DNA from: an uncultured Oxalicibacterium sp.
GTDB taxonomy: Bacteria; Pseudomonadota; Gammaproteobacteria; Burkholderiales; Burkholderiaceae_D
Direction of reading: 5' to 3'
Assembly: GCF_913776015.1 (NCBI RefSeq)
Contig: NZ_CAJYMD010000049.1
Coordinates: forward strand, 1 to 50,180
Length of the DNA: 50,180 nucleotides
A model generated the notes under the pieces. It was not told the origin of the DNA. It saw only the letters and a program-made list of their open reading frames with translations, and did not search any database. A program made the translations under genes and the position numbers. Positions 1-10,288 of this stretch are shown one piece after another. Each line of letters opens with the position of its first letter. Positions within the stretch are counted from its first letter, which is position 1.

Positions 1-3000
1 CGCTACCGCCTGTCACATCCTGAATATTGATATAGGTATCGGTCGTGGTCTTGCCGACGTTACCTTTACCTGCTGCTACGCCCGCAACCGTCTGATCCGA
101 CAGATTGATCGTCAATGTGCTGGCAAATCCTGCATAGATCACACGATCATGCGTACCACCTCCGCCATCGAACGTATTGACGTTCGTGGCATGCGCATAG
201 AAGGTGTCGTCCTGACCACTACCGATCACGCTGCGAATGCCGGAATAAGTATCGCCTTCGGCATATCCATTCTTGCCGCTAAGGCCGGCGACAGAACCCT
301 GCGTATTGGCATTCAGATTGACGATCACGGCAGCATTCGATGCGGCGTAACTGACGGTATCGCCAATTGTCGTCGCGCCCGCATCGCCGCCGCCGTTGAA
401 AACATTGGCAACGGAACTGGCAATGAACAGATCGTTTCTGGCACTGCCGATGACGTTTTGGATACTTGTATATGTATCGCCTTCGGCGAAATTGTCTTTG
501 CCGCTACGTCCGGCAATGCCCGATACCAACGTGTCCGACAGATTCACGCGAACGCTACCCGTTGACGAGGCATAGCTGACCGTGTTGTTGCCCGCACCGC
601 CATCGAAATCATTGACTTCGCTACTTGCCACAAATGTGTCGTTACCACTGCCACCCGTTGCGTCACGAATACCAATGTAGGTATCGCCCGCCGCCGTACC
701 GCCAAGTCCTGCACCCGTTGCCAGATTGATCGTCAAATTTGCTGAATCACCTGCATAACTGACGCGGTCACGTCCACCATTGCCCGTAAAGGTATTGTTT
801 GCCGTACCGCCATAAAAAATATCATCGAAGTTACTGCCGACAACATTCTGGATATTGGTATAGCTATCGCCATCGGCATAGCCGAGACTGCCGCGCATCG
901 TGGCGACCGTACCTTGTGTATTTGCACTCAGATTGACGATCACGCCCGTATCGGATGCACCGTAGTGCACCGTATTGCTGCCGGCACCGCCATCGAATAC
1001 GTTGACTTGGGAACTGGCAATGAAGATATCGTTGCCCGTGCCGCCAGTCAGGTTCTGGATGTTGATATAGGTATCACCTTCCGCATCGCCATTCTTGCCA
1101 CTGCCTGCGGCAACATTCACCGAATTGACTGTGATCGCTGCACCGGAGAGATTGACGATCACACCAGCAGAAGACGCACCGTAACTGACACGATTCGTTC
1201 CCAAGCCACCATCGAACGTATTGATACTGCCATTGGCCATGAATACGTCATCGTAATCACTACCGATCACGTTGCTGATACCGACATAGGTATCACCCTG
1301 CGCATAGCCATTCTGGCCACGGCCTGCGAGCACACTCTCCAGTTGTGAAGAAGCCAAATTGACGATAACGCCAGCCGTCGATGCCTTATAGCTCACCGTA
1401 TCGCTACCGCCATTACCGGTAAAAACATTCGCCACCGAACTGGCGATGAACAAATCATTGCTCGTACTGCCAATCACATTTTGAATGTTGGTATAGGTAT
1501 CGCCTTCGGCATAGCTGTCCTTGCCGCTACGTGCAGCCATATCGCCAAGGACCGTATCCGACAGGTTCACACGCACACCTCCCGTCGATGCGGCATAGCT
1601 GACCGTGTTGTTACCTGCACCGCCATCGAAATCATTAACTTCGCTACTCGCCACAAACGTGTCGTTACCGCTGCCACCTGTTGCATCGCGAATACCGATA
1701 TAGGTATCGCCCGCCGCGGTACCGCCGAGGCCTGCACCAGTTGCCAGGTTGATTATCAGGTCAGACGAATCGCCTGCATAGCTGACGCGATCACGTCCAC
1801 CATTGCCAGTAAACGTATTGTTCGCGGTACCGCCGTAAAAGGTATCGTCGAAATTGCTACCGACCACATTCTGTATGTTGCTGTAAGAATCGCCCTCGGC
1901 ATAACCACCACTGCCCTGCATGCTGGCCAACGTGCCTTGCATACCAGAACTCAAGTTCACGGTCACCCCGTTGTTCGATGCACCGTAATGCACCGTGTTG
2001 CTGCCGGCACCACCGTCGAATACGTTGACTTGCGAACTGGCAATGAAGATATCGTTGCCCGCGCCGCCAGTCAGATTTTGGATGTTGCTATACGTATCAC
2101 CTTCCGCATCGCCACTCTTGCCACTGCCAGCGGCCACGGTCACCGAATTGACGATGATTGCCGTGCCGGACAGATTGACGATCACGTCCCCGGATGACGC
2201 ACCATAACTGACGCGGTTGGTACCCAAGCCACCATCGAAGGCGTTGGCACTGCCATTTGCCATGAAGACGTCATCGTAGTCACTCCCGATTACATTGCTG
2301 ATGCCGCCATACGTATCGTCTTGTGCGTAACCGCCTTGACCACCCCCTGCGAGCACGCCTTCCTGCTGCGAAGAGGACAAATTGACGACAACACCCGCTC
2401 CGGATGCCTTGTAGCTGACCGTATCGCTACCGCCATTGCCCGTAAAAACGTTAGCGACCGAACTGGCAATAAAGAGATCGTCACTCGTACTACCGATCAC
2501 GTTTTGAATGCCTGTATAGGTATCTCCCTCGGCATAGCTGTCCTTGCCACTACGCGCAACAATTCCGCCTATCGTCATATCGGACAGATTGATGCGGACA
2601 CCACCGCTCGACGCGGCATAACTGACCGTGTTATTACCACCGCCGCCATCAAAATCGTTGGCATCGAGACTTGCGACGAAGGTATCGTTGCCCGCCCCCC
2701 CGGTGGCATCCTGAATACTGATATAGGTATCCCCTGCGGCATTGCCGTTTGAGCCTGTTCCCGCCGCCAGATTGATCACCAGATCGGCACTATCACTCGC
2801 GTAACTGACACGGTTGCGCCCACCACCACCATCAAAACGGTTCGCATCGGCACTACCGATGAAAGTATCGTTACCGGCACCACCCGTTGCATCCTGAATG
2901 TTCGTATAGGTATCGCCTTGCGCCATACCTCCGGTGCCATTACCTGAGAGCAGATCGATTGTCAGATCGGCCGTATCGTTTTCGTAGCTGACGCGATTAC

Positions 3001-6000
3001 GTCCACCGCCACCATCGAGATGATTGACTTCGTTGCTGGCAATGAAAATGTCATTACCACTGCCACCCGTCACATCCTGAATGCGTATATAGGTATCGCC
3101 CTGCGCACGTCCACCCTGCCCCGTCCCGTTGACGAGATCGACGACCAGGTTGGCCGTATCGCCGGCATAGCTCACGCGGTTCTGTCCGCCACCGCCATCA
3201 AAACGGTTGACCTCATTGCTCGCAATAAACGTATCGTCATGCGCGCTACCGACCACATTCTGGATCGACGTGTATTGATCATTTTGTGCGTAACCGCCCG
3301 TGCCATTACCGTTAAGCAGATCAACGGTCACACCACTGGTCGATGGTGCGTAACTAACAGTATTACTGCCGAGCCCCCCATCGAACACATTTGCCACGGA
3401 ACTGGCGACGAAGGTGTCATCGTAAGCCGTACCGACCGCATTCTGAATACCCTGATAAGTGTCACCTTCGGCAAAGCCTCCGGTACCTACGCCCGCGTTC
3501 AGGTCTACCGTCACGCCGTTGCCATCATTAGCCTTGGCATAACTAATGGTGTCGTTGCCACCATTGCCATTGAATGCATTGGCCGCCGCATTTGCATAAA
3601 ACAGATCGTCGTATGTGCTACCGATGACGTTCTGAATATTGATATAGACATCGCCACTTGCGTACCCGCCACTGCCATTGCCCGTCATCAGATCGACCGT
3701 GACAGCCGCATTCGATGCCGCGTAACTCACCGTATTGCTGCCGCTGCCGCCATCGAAACGGTTGGCTTCGTTACTCGCGATGAAAGTGTCATTACCGCTA
3801 CCACCTGTCGCATCCTGGATATTGACGAAGGTGTCTCCCGCTGCCAGGCTGCCTGCGCCTGACCCCGTGCCATTCGCCAGATCGACAGTCACACCAACCG
3901 TATCGTTGGCGTAGCTCACGCGATTACGTCCACCGATACCACCATCGAAGTGATTGGCATCGGCGCTGGCGACGAAAACGTCGTCGAAAGTCGTACCGAT
4001 CACATTCTGTATGTTGACGAACCGGTCTCCCTGCGCGAAACCACCACTGGTACCGACGCCATTGGCATGAAACAGATCGACAATCACGCCACCTGTGGTG
4101 GAATAACTGTAATCCACCGTATTGGAGCCACCGCTGCCACCGTTAAAGACATTGGCAGCATCATTGGCGTAAAACAGATCGTTACCACTGCCACCGATCA
4201 CATTTTCGATATTGAGCAGACGATCGCCGTCGGCAAGACTGCCGGAACCCGAGCCTTCTCCCGTCACGAGGTTAACGACAACCCCGACGGTATCCGCTGC
4301 ATAAGTGACCGTATCCACTCCACCCAAACCATCGAAGGTATCTGCACGATCACTGGCTATGAATAAATCGCCGTAGGCACTACCGACGAACTTGTCGATG
4401 TTGGTATAGGACTGCGAATATGTCGGTAGATTATTCGCATCACCAACAGAGGTTACGGCTCCACCGACATTCCGCTGAGCGTCAATGGTAACCGCCGATA
4501 GAAAACGATCGTATTGCACCGTATCAAACCCACCGCTACCACCATCGAAGTGCTTGCTTGAAGGATCGGCGACGAAGGTGTCGTCGAACGCACTGCCGAT
4601 CGCATTCTGAATATCACGATAGGTATCGTCCCCCGCATTGCCGCCAAAACCCTTGCCTTGGTAGAAATCGACCGTCACCCCTTGCGAGGAGCCGGCGTAG
4701 CTAACGGTATTGGTGCCATCACCACCCTCAAAATGATTTTTATCGGCATTGCCGATAAAAAGGTCGTCATAGGCGCTACCGATTACATTCTGAATATTGA
4801 CGTAACGATCACCGGTAGCATCACCACCGCTACCTTGGCCCGTCAACAGATTGACCGTCACACCGCTTGTGCCGCCACTTGAGGGAGAAGAAGCATACGA
4901 CACGGTATTCGAACCGCCAGCACCACCATCAAACGAATTGGCGCCACTACCGGCGATAAAGGTATCGCTGAAACTCGAACCGACGACATTGTCGATGTTT
5001 GTGAACGTGACATTCTGTGCGTAGCCACCGGCACCCGTGCCTGTCTTGAGATTTACGGTGACGGCAGCGTTCGATGCCGAGTAATCGATCGTGTCGCTGC
5101 CACCAGTACCACCATCAATGGTTTTCGTATTGGCCCCGACAATGAACACGTCATCGTGCGCACTACCGATTGCACTGTGGATATTGATCAGCATGTCCTG
5201 TCCGCCGAAACCATCAAGCGCAGTACCTGTATGCAAATCGACAGTCACGCCGGAAGTCGAGCCCTTGTAACCAACGGTATTGACGTTGGTGCCACCGCTG
5301 TTTGTACCGCCATGTAAGATGTCGTTACCTGCACCGCCTTCGAAATAGGTATTGCCTTTGCCGCCATAAATCGTATCGTTACCCGTCCCGCCATACAGAT
5401 AATCGTTGGCATTACTGCCATAGATTGTGGTACCAGCATTGTCGCCCGCATATACGATGTGCGAGAGGCCTTGCGCCGGCAGCACGAATACGCTTTCCCC
5501 GGTAACCGGATTGGCATAAGTCAGATCATTGGCTGTGGTGGCATCCTTGACGACAACCTGCTTGACCGATGTCACTGTCTGCACGCCGTCTGTCGTAATC
5601 ACATTCAAGCTGAAAGTCAGCTTGAAGTCGGCATGGATCGGCGCTCCAGCATTGGGTTCGACCGTGTTGTACTGCAACTGCACTGGATAGTCTTTGGTAT
5701 TCGGCGAAACATTGATCTGGTAAGCGCCATTTCCCAAATTCGTAGCACCGACAATGGTCATATCGTTGGGCACGCCAGTGACAACCAGCGATTGCACATT
5801 GCCATCACCGGTAATCTTTACATCCAGTATCTTGATAAAGGTACCGTCTGGCTGAGTGGGTGTCGCAACTGCCGGCGCTGTTCCAGTCGCATAAATCGTG
5901 GTGACATCGTTGCCGGCACGGATGATCTGTGGCGCGATCTGCGCAACGTTGGACGGATTGACCGAGGAATTCAACTCGCTACTGCCGCCGCTCCCGTACA

Positions 6001-6682
6001 GAATGCTACCGACCTGCGTGGTGCCGGTCAGATTGACGAGTCGTATATCCATCGCCGGCTCATTCGGCCCAACCACATATTCCTGTGGTGTCTTACCCGG
6101 CCGTTCCGGCGGCACTTGCGAGATCTGACGCGTCGGTGCCTGCTTGGCAACCTCGCCCAGATTATTGGTGGTGAAATCGTTGAGCGGCTGTGCATTGTTT
6201 TGCACCACGGTCGCCAGTTGCGATAACGCCTGGCTGATCGCCGCAAGCGTCGCGTTAGCTGCCTGCGCCTGACTGGCGAGATCATGACTGGTTTCACTAT
6301 CACGTGGTCCGCGCTGATCGTCTTCTGCAGCACCGCGATTGATCGGTTCGGAGTTCAATACCTGAGGATGATCGAATTTTTGCAACTCGATCTTGCCGAC
6401 CTGCTCGAGCAACCGTGCCGCCGTATCAGGGCCATTGCTGAAATCCACACGGACATTGCCATCCAGCGCGCCAATCGCGCCGCCCGCCAGCACCATCCGC
6501 GTGCCATCCTTGAGCACCAGCACCATATCCACATCGACGATCTGGATCTTGGCCACATCGCCTTTGCCGACTTTCAGATGAAAATTTCCATCCTGATCGG
6601 GCGTAACGACACGGATCGGTGTGCCTTTGCCATCGCTCGCCACTTGCGTTGCGACGGTTTTGGAAATCGGTGTATTAGCCAT
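1..6682 (-). CDS. Giant RTX-repeat adhesin exported by type I secretion (C-terminal part outside window)
   Basis: One frame stays open on the minus strand from an ATG at 6682, preceded by the strong ribosome site AAGGAAG, to the window edge, giving 2227 residues with no stop. Residues 1-110 form a beta-rich prefix resembling the N-terminal prefix of BapA/Bap-type adhesins. Residues about 120-175 are Ala/Gln-rich and probably helical or coiled-coil. Residues 425-455 carry classic RTX nonapeptides (GGTGNDTIYGG). From about residue 455 onward there are tandem 60-72-residue units with the core NIQNVIGS...DxFxA...FDGGxGxDTVSYA...GVTVDL, typical of calcium-binding surface proteins. It lies 48 bp behind the ABC transporter and is last in the secretion operon. 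It probably mediates attachment or biofilm formation. The C-terminal secretion signal is not visible. Family assignment is solid; the ligand is unknown. Confidence 0.9.
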   Translation of the reverse strand, partial: MANTPISKTVATQVASDGKGTPIRVVTPDQDGNFHLKVGKGDVAKIQIVDVDMVLVLKDGTRMVLAGGAIGALDGNVRVDFSNGPDTAARLLEQVGKIELQKFDHPQVLNSEPINRGAAEDDQRGPRDSETSHDLASQAQAANATLAAISQALSQLATVVQNNAQPLNDFTTNNLGEVAKQAPTRQISQVPPERPGKTPQEYVVGPNEPAMDIRLVNLTGTTQVGSILYGSGGSSELNSSVNPSNVAQIAPQIIRAGNDVTTIYATGTAPAVATPTQPDGTFIKILDVKITGDGNVQSLVVTGVPNDMTIVGATNLGNGAYQINVSPNTKDYPVQLQYNTVEPNAGAPIHADFKLTFSLNVITTDGVQTVTSVKQVVVKDATTANDLTYANPVTGESVFVLPAQGLSHIVYAGDNAGTTIYGSNANDYLYGGTGNDTIYGGKGNTYFEGGAGNDILHGGTNSGGTNVNTVGYKGSTSGVTVDLHTGTALDGFGGQDMLINIHSAIGSAHDDVFIVGANTKTIDGGTGGSDTIDYSASNAAVTVNLKTGTGAGGYAQNVTFTNIDNVVGSSFSDTFIAGSGANSFDGGAGGSNTVSYASSPSSGGTSGVTVNLLTGQGSGGDATGDRYVNIQNVIGSAYDDLFIGNADKNHFEGGDGTNTVSYAGSSQGVTVDFYQGKGFGGNAGDDTYRDIQNAIGSAFDDTFVADPSSKHFDGGSGGFDTVQYDRFLSAVTIDAQRNVGGAVTSVGDANNLPTYSQSYTNIDKFVGSAYGDLFIASDRADTFDGLGGVDTVTYAADTVGVVVNLVTGEGSGSGSLADGDRLLNIENVIGGSGNDLFYANDAANVFNGGSGGSNTVDYSYSTTGGVIVDLFHANGVGTSGGFAQGDRFVNIQNVIGTTFDDVFVASADANHFDGGIGGRNRVSYANDTVGVTVDLANGTGSGAGSLAAGDTFVNIQDATGGSGNDTFIASNEANRFDGGSGSNTVSYAASNAAVTVDLMTGNGSGGYASGDVYINIQNVIGSTYDDLFYANAAANAFNGNGGNDTISYAKANDGNGVTVDLNAGVGTGGFAEGDTYQGIQNAVGTAYDDTFVASSVANVFDGGLGSNTVSYAPSTSGVTVDLLNGNGTGGYAQNDQYTSIQNVVGSAHDDTFIASNEVNRFDGGGGQNRVSYAGDTANLVVDLVNGTGQGGRAQGDTYIRIQDVTGGSGNDIFIASNEVNHLDGGGGRNRVSYENDTADLTIDLLSGNGTGGMAQGDTYTNIQDATGGAGNDTFIGSADANRFDGGGGRNRVSYASDSADLVINLAAGTGSNGNAAGDTYISIQDATGGAGNDTFVASLDANDFDGGGGNNTVSYAASSGGVRINLSDMTIGGIVARSGKDSYAEGDTYTGIQNVIGSTSDDLFIASSVANVFTGNGGSDTVSYKASGAGVVVNLSSSQQEGVLAGGGQGGYAQDDTYGGISNVIGSDYDDVFMANGSANAFDGGLGTNRVSYGASSGDVIVNLSGTAIIVNSVTVAAGSGKSGDAEGDTYSNIQNLTGGAGNDIFIASSQVNVFDGGAGSNTVHYGASNNGVTVNLSSGMQGTLASMQGSGGYAEGDSYSNIQNVVGSNFDDTFYGGTANNTFTGNGGRDRVSYAGDSSDLIINLATGAGLGGTAAGDTYIGIRDATGGSGNDTFVASSEVNDFDGGAGNNTVSYAASTGGVRVNLSDTVLGDMAARSGKDSYAEGDTYTNIQNVIGSTSNDLFIASSVANVFTGNGGSDTVSYKASTAGVIVNLASSQLESVLAGRGQNGYAQGDTYVGISNVIGSDYDDVFMANGSINTFDGGLGTNRVSYGASSAGVIVNLSGAAITVNSVNVAAGSGKNGDAEGDTYINIQNLTGGTGNDIFIASSQVNVFDGGAGSNTVHYGASDTGVIVNLSANTQGTVATMRGSLGYADGDSYTNIQNVVGSNFDDIFYGGTANNTFTGNGGRDRVSYAGDSANLTINLATGAGLGGTAAGDTYIGIRDATGGSGNDTFVASSEVNDFDGGAGNNTVSYASSTGSVRVNLSDTLVSGIAGRSGKDNFAEGDTYTSIQNVIGSARNDLFIASSVANVFNGGGDAGATTIGDTVSYAASNAAVIVNLNANTQGSVAGLSGKNGYAEGDTYSGIRSVIGSGQDDTFYAHATNVNTFDGGGGTHDRVIYAGFASTLTINLSDQTVAGVAAGKGNVGKTTTDTYINIQDVTGGS
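361..2783 (-). repeat. Higher-order tandem repeat, 1023-bp (341-residue) unit, about 2.4 copies
   Basis: Inside the adhesin gene, sequence at position x matches position x+1023 across this span. Anchors are 541/1564/2587, 961/1984, 1081/2104 and 1338/2361. Each 1023-bp unit holds five RTX-type subunits of unequal length (about 182, 203, 217, 212 and 206 bp), so the order of subunit types is itself repeated. The offset is an exact multiple of three and keeps the frame. Outside this span the subunits still recur but lose the 1023-bp register. Confidence 0.85.
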
Positions 6683-6730
6683 AACTGCTTCCTTGCCTCA
6701 AGGATGCATCTCACGATGCATCAAGATTCA

Positions 6731-8503
6731 TCACTGCAATATTTGCGCCCGTGGACCATCGGTAATGATCTTGCCGTCATCGAGCACGATGATGCGATCC
6801 ATGCGCCGCAGCAATAACGGGCTGTGCGTTGCCACAATCAAGGTGCGATTTTCCGAAAATTGCAGCAAGCGATCGACGATGCGCGCTTCGCTGGCCTGAT
6901 CGATGCCGGTCGTCGGCTCATCCAGCAGGAGCACGTTCGGCATGCCTGCAATCGTGCGTGCCAACGCCACCATCTGGCGCTGCCCACCGGACAGATTGCC
7001 AGGCGCTGTCACCAACTGGTCAAGTCGCAAACTGCCACCCGCGATCAGTTCATCCATGCCGGAGACGGCAAGCGCCGTCTGATAGACACGCGTACTGATC
7101 ATGTCTTCGGCAAAAATGTTCGATGCCAGGGTGCCATCGAACAGAAAAGGTTCCTGCGGCTTGTAGCCGATGGCGCGCATGCGTACCGCATCCGGATAAG
7201 CCGCCAGCGCCACGCCGTCGTACAACACATGGCCGGCATCGGCGCGATATACGCCAGCCAGACAGCGCAAAAGCGTCGATTTGCCGGAGCCGGAACGCCC
7301 CACGATGCCGACTTTCTCGCCAGGCTGAATGGCAAACGACAATTGCTTGAGCATGGCGGGCTCACCCGGACGCACGCTGTACGCCAAGCCGTTGACCTGA
7401 ATGCGGCCGTCAATACGTTCACGCTCCACTTCGCCGGAGGCACTATCGATATCGGAGGTTCCGACGAACAGGGATTCGAATGCCGTTTTCGCCTGACGGA
7501 ATGCATCGATACGCGTTGCGACCGTGGCAACGGATGACAACATCGAACCAGCACGCGAGGCCAGCATCGACGACGCGATCAGCGCACCCACCGTCAAGCC
7601 GCCATCCTCTACCAGATACACACCGACCACGAGCACACCGACCGTGATCAGGGCATAGCTGAAATTCGAAATCGTGTAACCCACAACCGACCAGAAACGT
7701 CCCTTCGCCTGTACCACGGCCGACTCTTCCGCATCGGCTGAGAAGAGACCGAGAATCCGTTTTTGCAATGGGGAAGTGCGCAGGGTTTCCACACCGAACA
7801 CCAGTCCGGCCAGCTTGTCGGTTTTGGCGGCACCGGTTGTCATCGCCATACGGCCATAATCCATCGCCGGTATCTTGCACAGCCATTGCGCCAGCAACAG
7901 AAAACCGCCACCCACCAACACGACCCATGCGATGCTGCCGCCGATCAAGCCGAGTGCAACCAGATACAACAACAGGAAAGGCAGATCGATAATGACCAGC
8001 ATGTAATTCGAAGACAGCAGATCGCGTGCACTCGCCATGTCACGGTAGCGCGCCAAGACCACGCCCACCGGCCATGTCACACGCGCTGCCAGCAGTTTCT
8101 GCACGACGGCATGATCGAATTCGAGATCGAACTTGCCGGCCAGTTGTTCGACGTAATAGGTGCGTATCACGCGCAATACGAATTCCAGCACCACGAACAA
8201 CAGCATGCCGATCGTCAGCGCCCACAGTGTTTCGGTGATGTGATTGCCGATTACCTTGTCATATACCAGACGCGAATAGAGCGGCATCAGCAGCCCGAAC
8301 AGATTGATAAGCAAACCCGCCACGACGATTTCAACCAATCGCTTGCCGTAGGCACGCAACATCGTCACGTAGAGTGGATCGCGCGTGAGTTCGCCAACCA
8401 GTTCACGCAACTCGCCTTTCGGCCGCATGCCGGCTGTCGCCGCAGCAGCGGCCGCTTCGGCTGGCGGCAAGGCACTGGCAGGCAAATCGGGAATCTGGCT
8501 CAT
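6731..8503 (-). CDS. Type I secretion ABC transporter (permease-ATPase)
   Basis: This 590-residue inner-membrane exporter half-transporter should power export of the neighbouring adhesin. A short N-terminal region has no recognisable C39 peptidase or catalytic residues. Transmembrane helices lie between residues about 55 and 315. The nucleotide-binding domain follows, with Walker A GRSGSGKST (402-410), Q-loop Q450, signature LSGGQRQ (504-510), Walker B LLLDEP (526-530) and switch His560. It lies 39 bp downstream of the MotA-like gene and 48 bp upstream of the adhesin on the same strand. Order and spacing support one operon. The family is certain; the substrate is inferred from context. Confidence 0.93.
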   Translation of the reverse strand: MSQIPDLPASALPPAEAAAAAATAGMRPKGELRELVGELTRDPLYVTMLRAYGKRLVEIVVAGLLINLFGLLMPLYSRLVYDKVIGNHITETLWALTIGMLLFVVLEFVLRVIRTYYVEQLAGKFDLEFDHAVVQKLLAARVTWPVGVVLARYRDMASARDLLSSNYMLVIIDLPFLLLYLVALGLIGGSIAWVVLVGGGFLLLAQWLCKIPAMDYGRMAMTTGAAKTDKLAGLVFGVETLRTSPLQKRILGLFSADAEESAVVQAKGRFWSVVGYTISNFSYALITVGVLVVGVYLVEDGGLTVGALIASSMLASRAGSMLSSVATVATRIDAFRQAKTAFESLFVGTSDIDSASGEVERERIDGRIQVNGLAYSVRPGEPAMLKQLSFAIQPGEKVGIVGRSGSGKSTLLRCLAGVYRADAGHVLYDGVALAAYPDAVRMRAIGYKPQEPFLFDGTLASNIFAEDMISTRVYQTALAVSGMDELIAGGSLRLDQLVTAPGNLSGGQRQMVALARTIAGMPNVLLLDEPTTGIDQASEARIVDRLLQFSENRTLIVATHSPLLLRRMDRIIVLDDGKIITDGPRAQILQ

Positions 8504-8542
8504 GGCTGTCGTCGTTTATCGATCGATTGTTTCATTGTCGAT

Positions 8543-10204
8543 CTAGCGATCGGCTTTTGTCGCAAGCTCACGCATGGCTTCACGCAGTTCCAGACGCAAA
8601 TCCTTGATCATGGTCTGGCGGCCGCTGCGCATCTCTTCAATGATGGTTTGCGACAGCACATTCTGCCGCATCAGTGCTTCGCTGATGCCAGCCAATGCCT
8701 GCGGAATCGCCTCGAGTCCCTTGATGCGTTCGTTCTGTGCCGCCATGTGTTTGGCCAGATCGATCTGCAATTGACGTGCTGCCAGTGCATCGCGCGTGAT
8801 ATTGCTGGAGTTTTCGCCAATCACAGTACCAAGCTGTCCCAGACGCGTCGCCACGTTGGAGTGAATATCGGCCTGATGCTGAATCGCATTCAGCTCATCC
8901 GTCATGCGATTGGAGATCTGCGTCAGCAAGCCCGGCAGTTGTGCCATATGCTGTGCCGAACGCTCGTACGAAGAGGCCAGTTCGGATTGCTGCACTTGCA
9001 GCGAGTTGAGCGACGACGACACCGCGCTCTGCCCCACTTGCATGGTATTGACGATCTGCGGCAGGACATCAAGGCTGCGCAACGCAATGTCGCCATTGAG
9101 ATTCAGGCGTTCGTTCAATACTGACAGGCTTTGCGTGATGTCTTGCGACGACGACAGTTTCTGGTTGATCAATTGCCCCAGATTGCGGATTTCTTCCAGC
9201 GTCTGCTGGCCGACTTCGTGCATGCGCGGACCGAACGCCACGAGCTGCCGTGTTGCCTTGGACTCATCGATGCTGTCCTGAAACAAGCGCCCAATTCCTG
9301 CCAGACGCTCGTTCATCGCCTCCAGCTTCATGCCGGCCTGCAGCGACGCATCGGAACTGTTCCGCGACGTTAGCACCGATTCACGTTGCAGCACCATCAG
9401 ATCGTGGAGAAACTCCGCGAGGAAGGACTCGGAAATACCCTGACGCTGAGAGGCGCCAGGCCCGGAAGCCTCGTGCACGACATGCTTGACCATCTCGCTG
9501 ATGCAATTACGTGCCGAGACCACCATACGCTTGCCGGCGCCGCGCAAGCAGACTAGTGTCAAACCCAGAGCCAGCGAACCAATCAGACCGAACATCGAGG
9601 CACTGAACGCTGTCCCCATGCTGGCGAGCGGCTTGTTCAGGTCGGCCACCAGATGCGCAAACGACGCATCCATGTTTTCCCCTTGGCTCGCGGCACCGAA
9701 ACCGTTGATCAGGTCAGCCGTGCTGACCAGGGTTTCCAGCAGGCCAATGAACGTACCGAGCAAACCCAGCGCGATCATGAATCCGGTGAGGTACTGCGGA
9801 AATTCCATACGTGCATCGAGATGCGATTGCAGATCGGCCAATGAGCGCTCGATCGTTTCCTGCTCGATACGGGAAGTCAGACGCCCCTTGGTGTTTGCCA
9901 CACTAACGAGCACCTTGGCGATTTCGGATCCTTCAAATACCGGATCCTTGACCAGAACGTCCAGCTCTTCTCCAGCATTGCTACGCTGGTAGAACAGCAT
10001 CAGCTTGTCGTATTCCCAATTGACCTTGTAGATGTCGTACATGATCAAGCCGATCCCGAACACCGCCACCGAAATGATGAACAGGTTCAGCATCGGATTG
10101 ATGTGAATCGCATGCAGTACGAAATCGCGAAACAGAATCCCGCCCGTCAGCAGGAACAGCGTAGGAATCACCGCAAGGAAATAGTATTTGCGCAAGTTTT
10201 TCAT
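8543..10204 (-). CDS. MotA/TolQ/ExbB-type proton channel subunit with long helical tail (SiiB-like role)
   Basis: The protein has 553 residues. Hydrophobic segments lie at about 7-25, 37-60, 136-160 and 195-221. The third contains GLLGTFIGLLETL and the fourth SMGTAFSASMFGLIGS, the conserved pore helices of the MotA/TolQ/ExbB family. Residues about 240-553 are hydrophilic and heptad-like and probably form a long cytoplasmic coiled coil, unusual beside the roughly 240-295 residues of TolQ/ExbB/MotA. It sits between the HlyD and ABC genes. With the MotB-like partner at 11653-12429 it probably forms a proton-driven stator-like complex coupled to secretion, as proposed for SiiA/SiiB of Salmonella SPI-4. 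Family is well supported; the secretion role is inferred. Confidence 0.85.
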   Translation of the reverse strand: MKNLRKYYFLAVIPTLFLLTGGILFRDFVLHAIHINPMLNLFIISVAVFGIGLIMYDIYKVNWEYDKLMLFYQRSNAGEELDVLVKDPVFEGSEIAKVLVSVANTKGRLTSRIEQETIERSLADLQSHLDARMEFPQYLTGFMIALGLLGTFIGLLETLVSTADLINGFGAASQGENMDASFAHLVADLNKPLASMGTAFSASMFGLIGSLALGLTLVCLRGAGKRMVVSARNCISEMVKHVVHEASGPGASQRQGISESFLAEFLHDLMVLQRESVLTSRNSSDASLQAGMKLEAMNERLAGIGRLFQDSIDESKATRQLVAFGPRMHEVGQQTLEEIRNLGQLINQKLSSSQDITQSLSVLNERLNLNGDIALRSLDVLPQIVNTMQVGQSAVSSSLNSLQVQQSELASSYERSAQHMAQLPGLLTQISNRMTDELNAIQHQADIHSNVATRLGQLGTVIGENSSNITRDALAARQLQIDLAKHMAAQNERIKGLEAIPQALAGISEALMRQNVLSQTIIEEMRSGRQTMIKDLRLELREAMRELATKADR

Positions 10205-10288
10205 GATGCCGATGGGTCCGAGGTGATGATTGAATGAATGATTCGGTTGATGTGCAATTGCCGTTCCAGGTGGGGGAGCGATGTCATG

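Noticed and set aside
1-5420. CRISPR array or satellite-like non-coding repeats
   Set aside because: The repeats are 182-217 bp, keep one reading frame and encode a consistent peptide pattern; there are no short identical repeats with unique spacers.
149-6226. Long plus-strand open frames across the first 6.2 kb
   Set aside because: They read as isoleucine/threonine-rich repeats without known motifs and are antisense shadows of the RTX repeats. The minus-strand frame is continuous from a good ribosome site at 6682 and shows clear domain motifs.
7763-9124. A 453-codon plus-strand frame
   Set aside because: It is Gln/His/Arg-rich without motifs and lies opposite the ABC transporter and the MotA-like gene, both of which show conserved residues.
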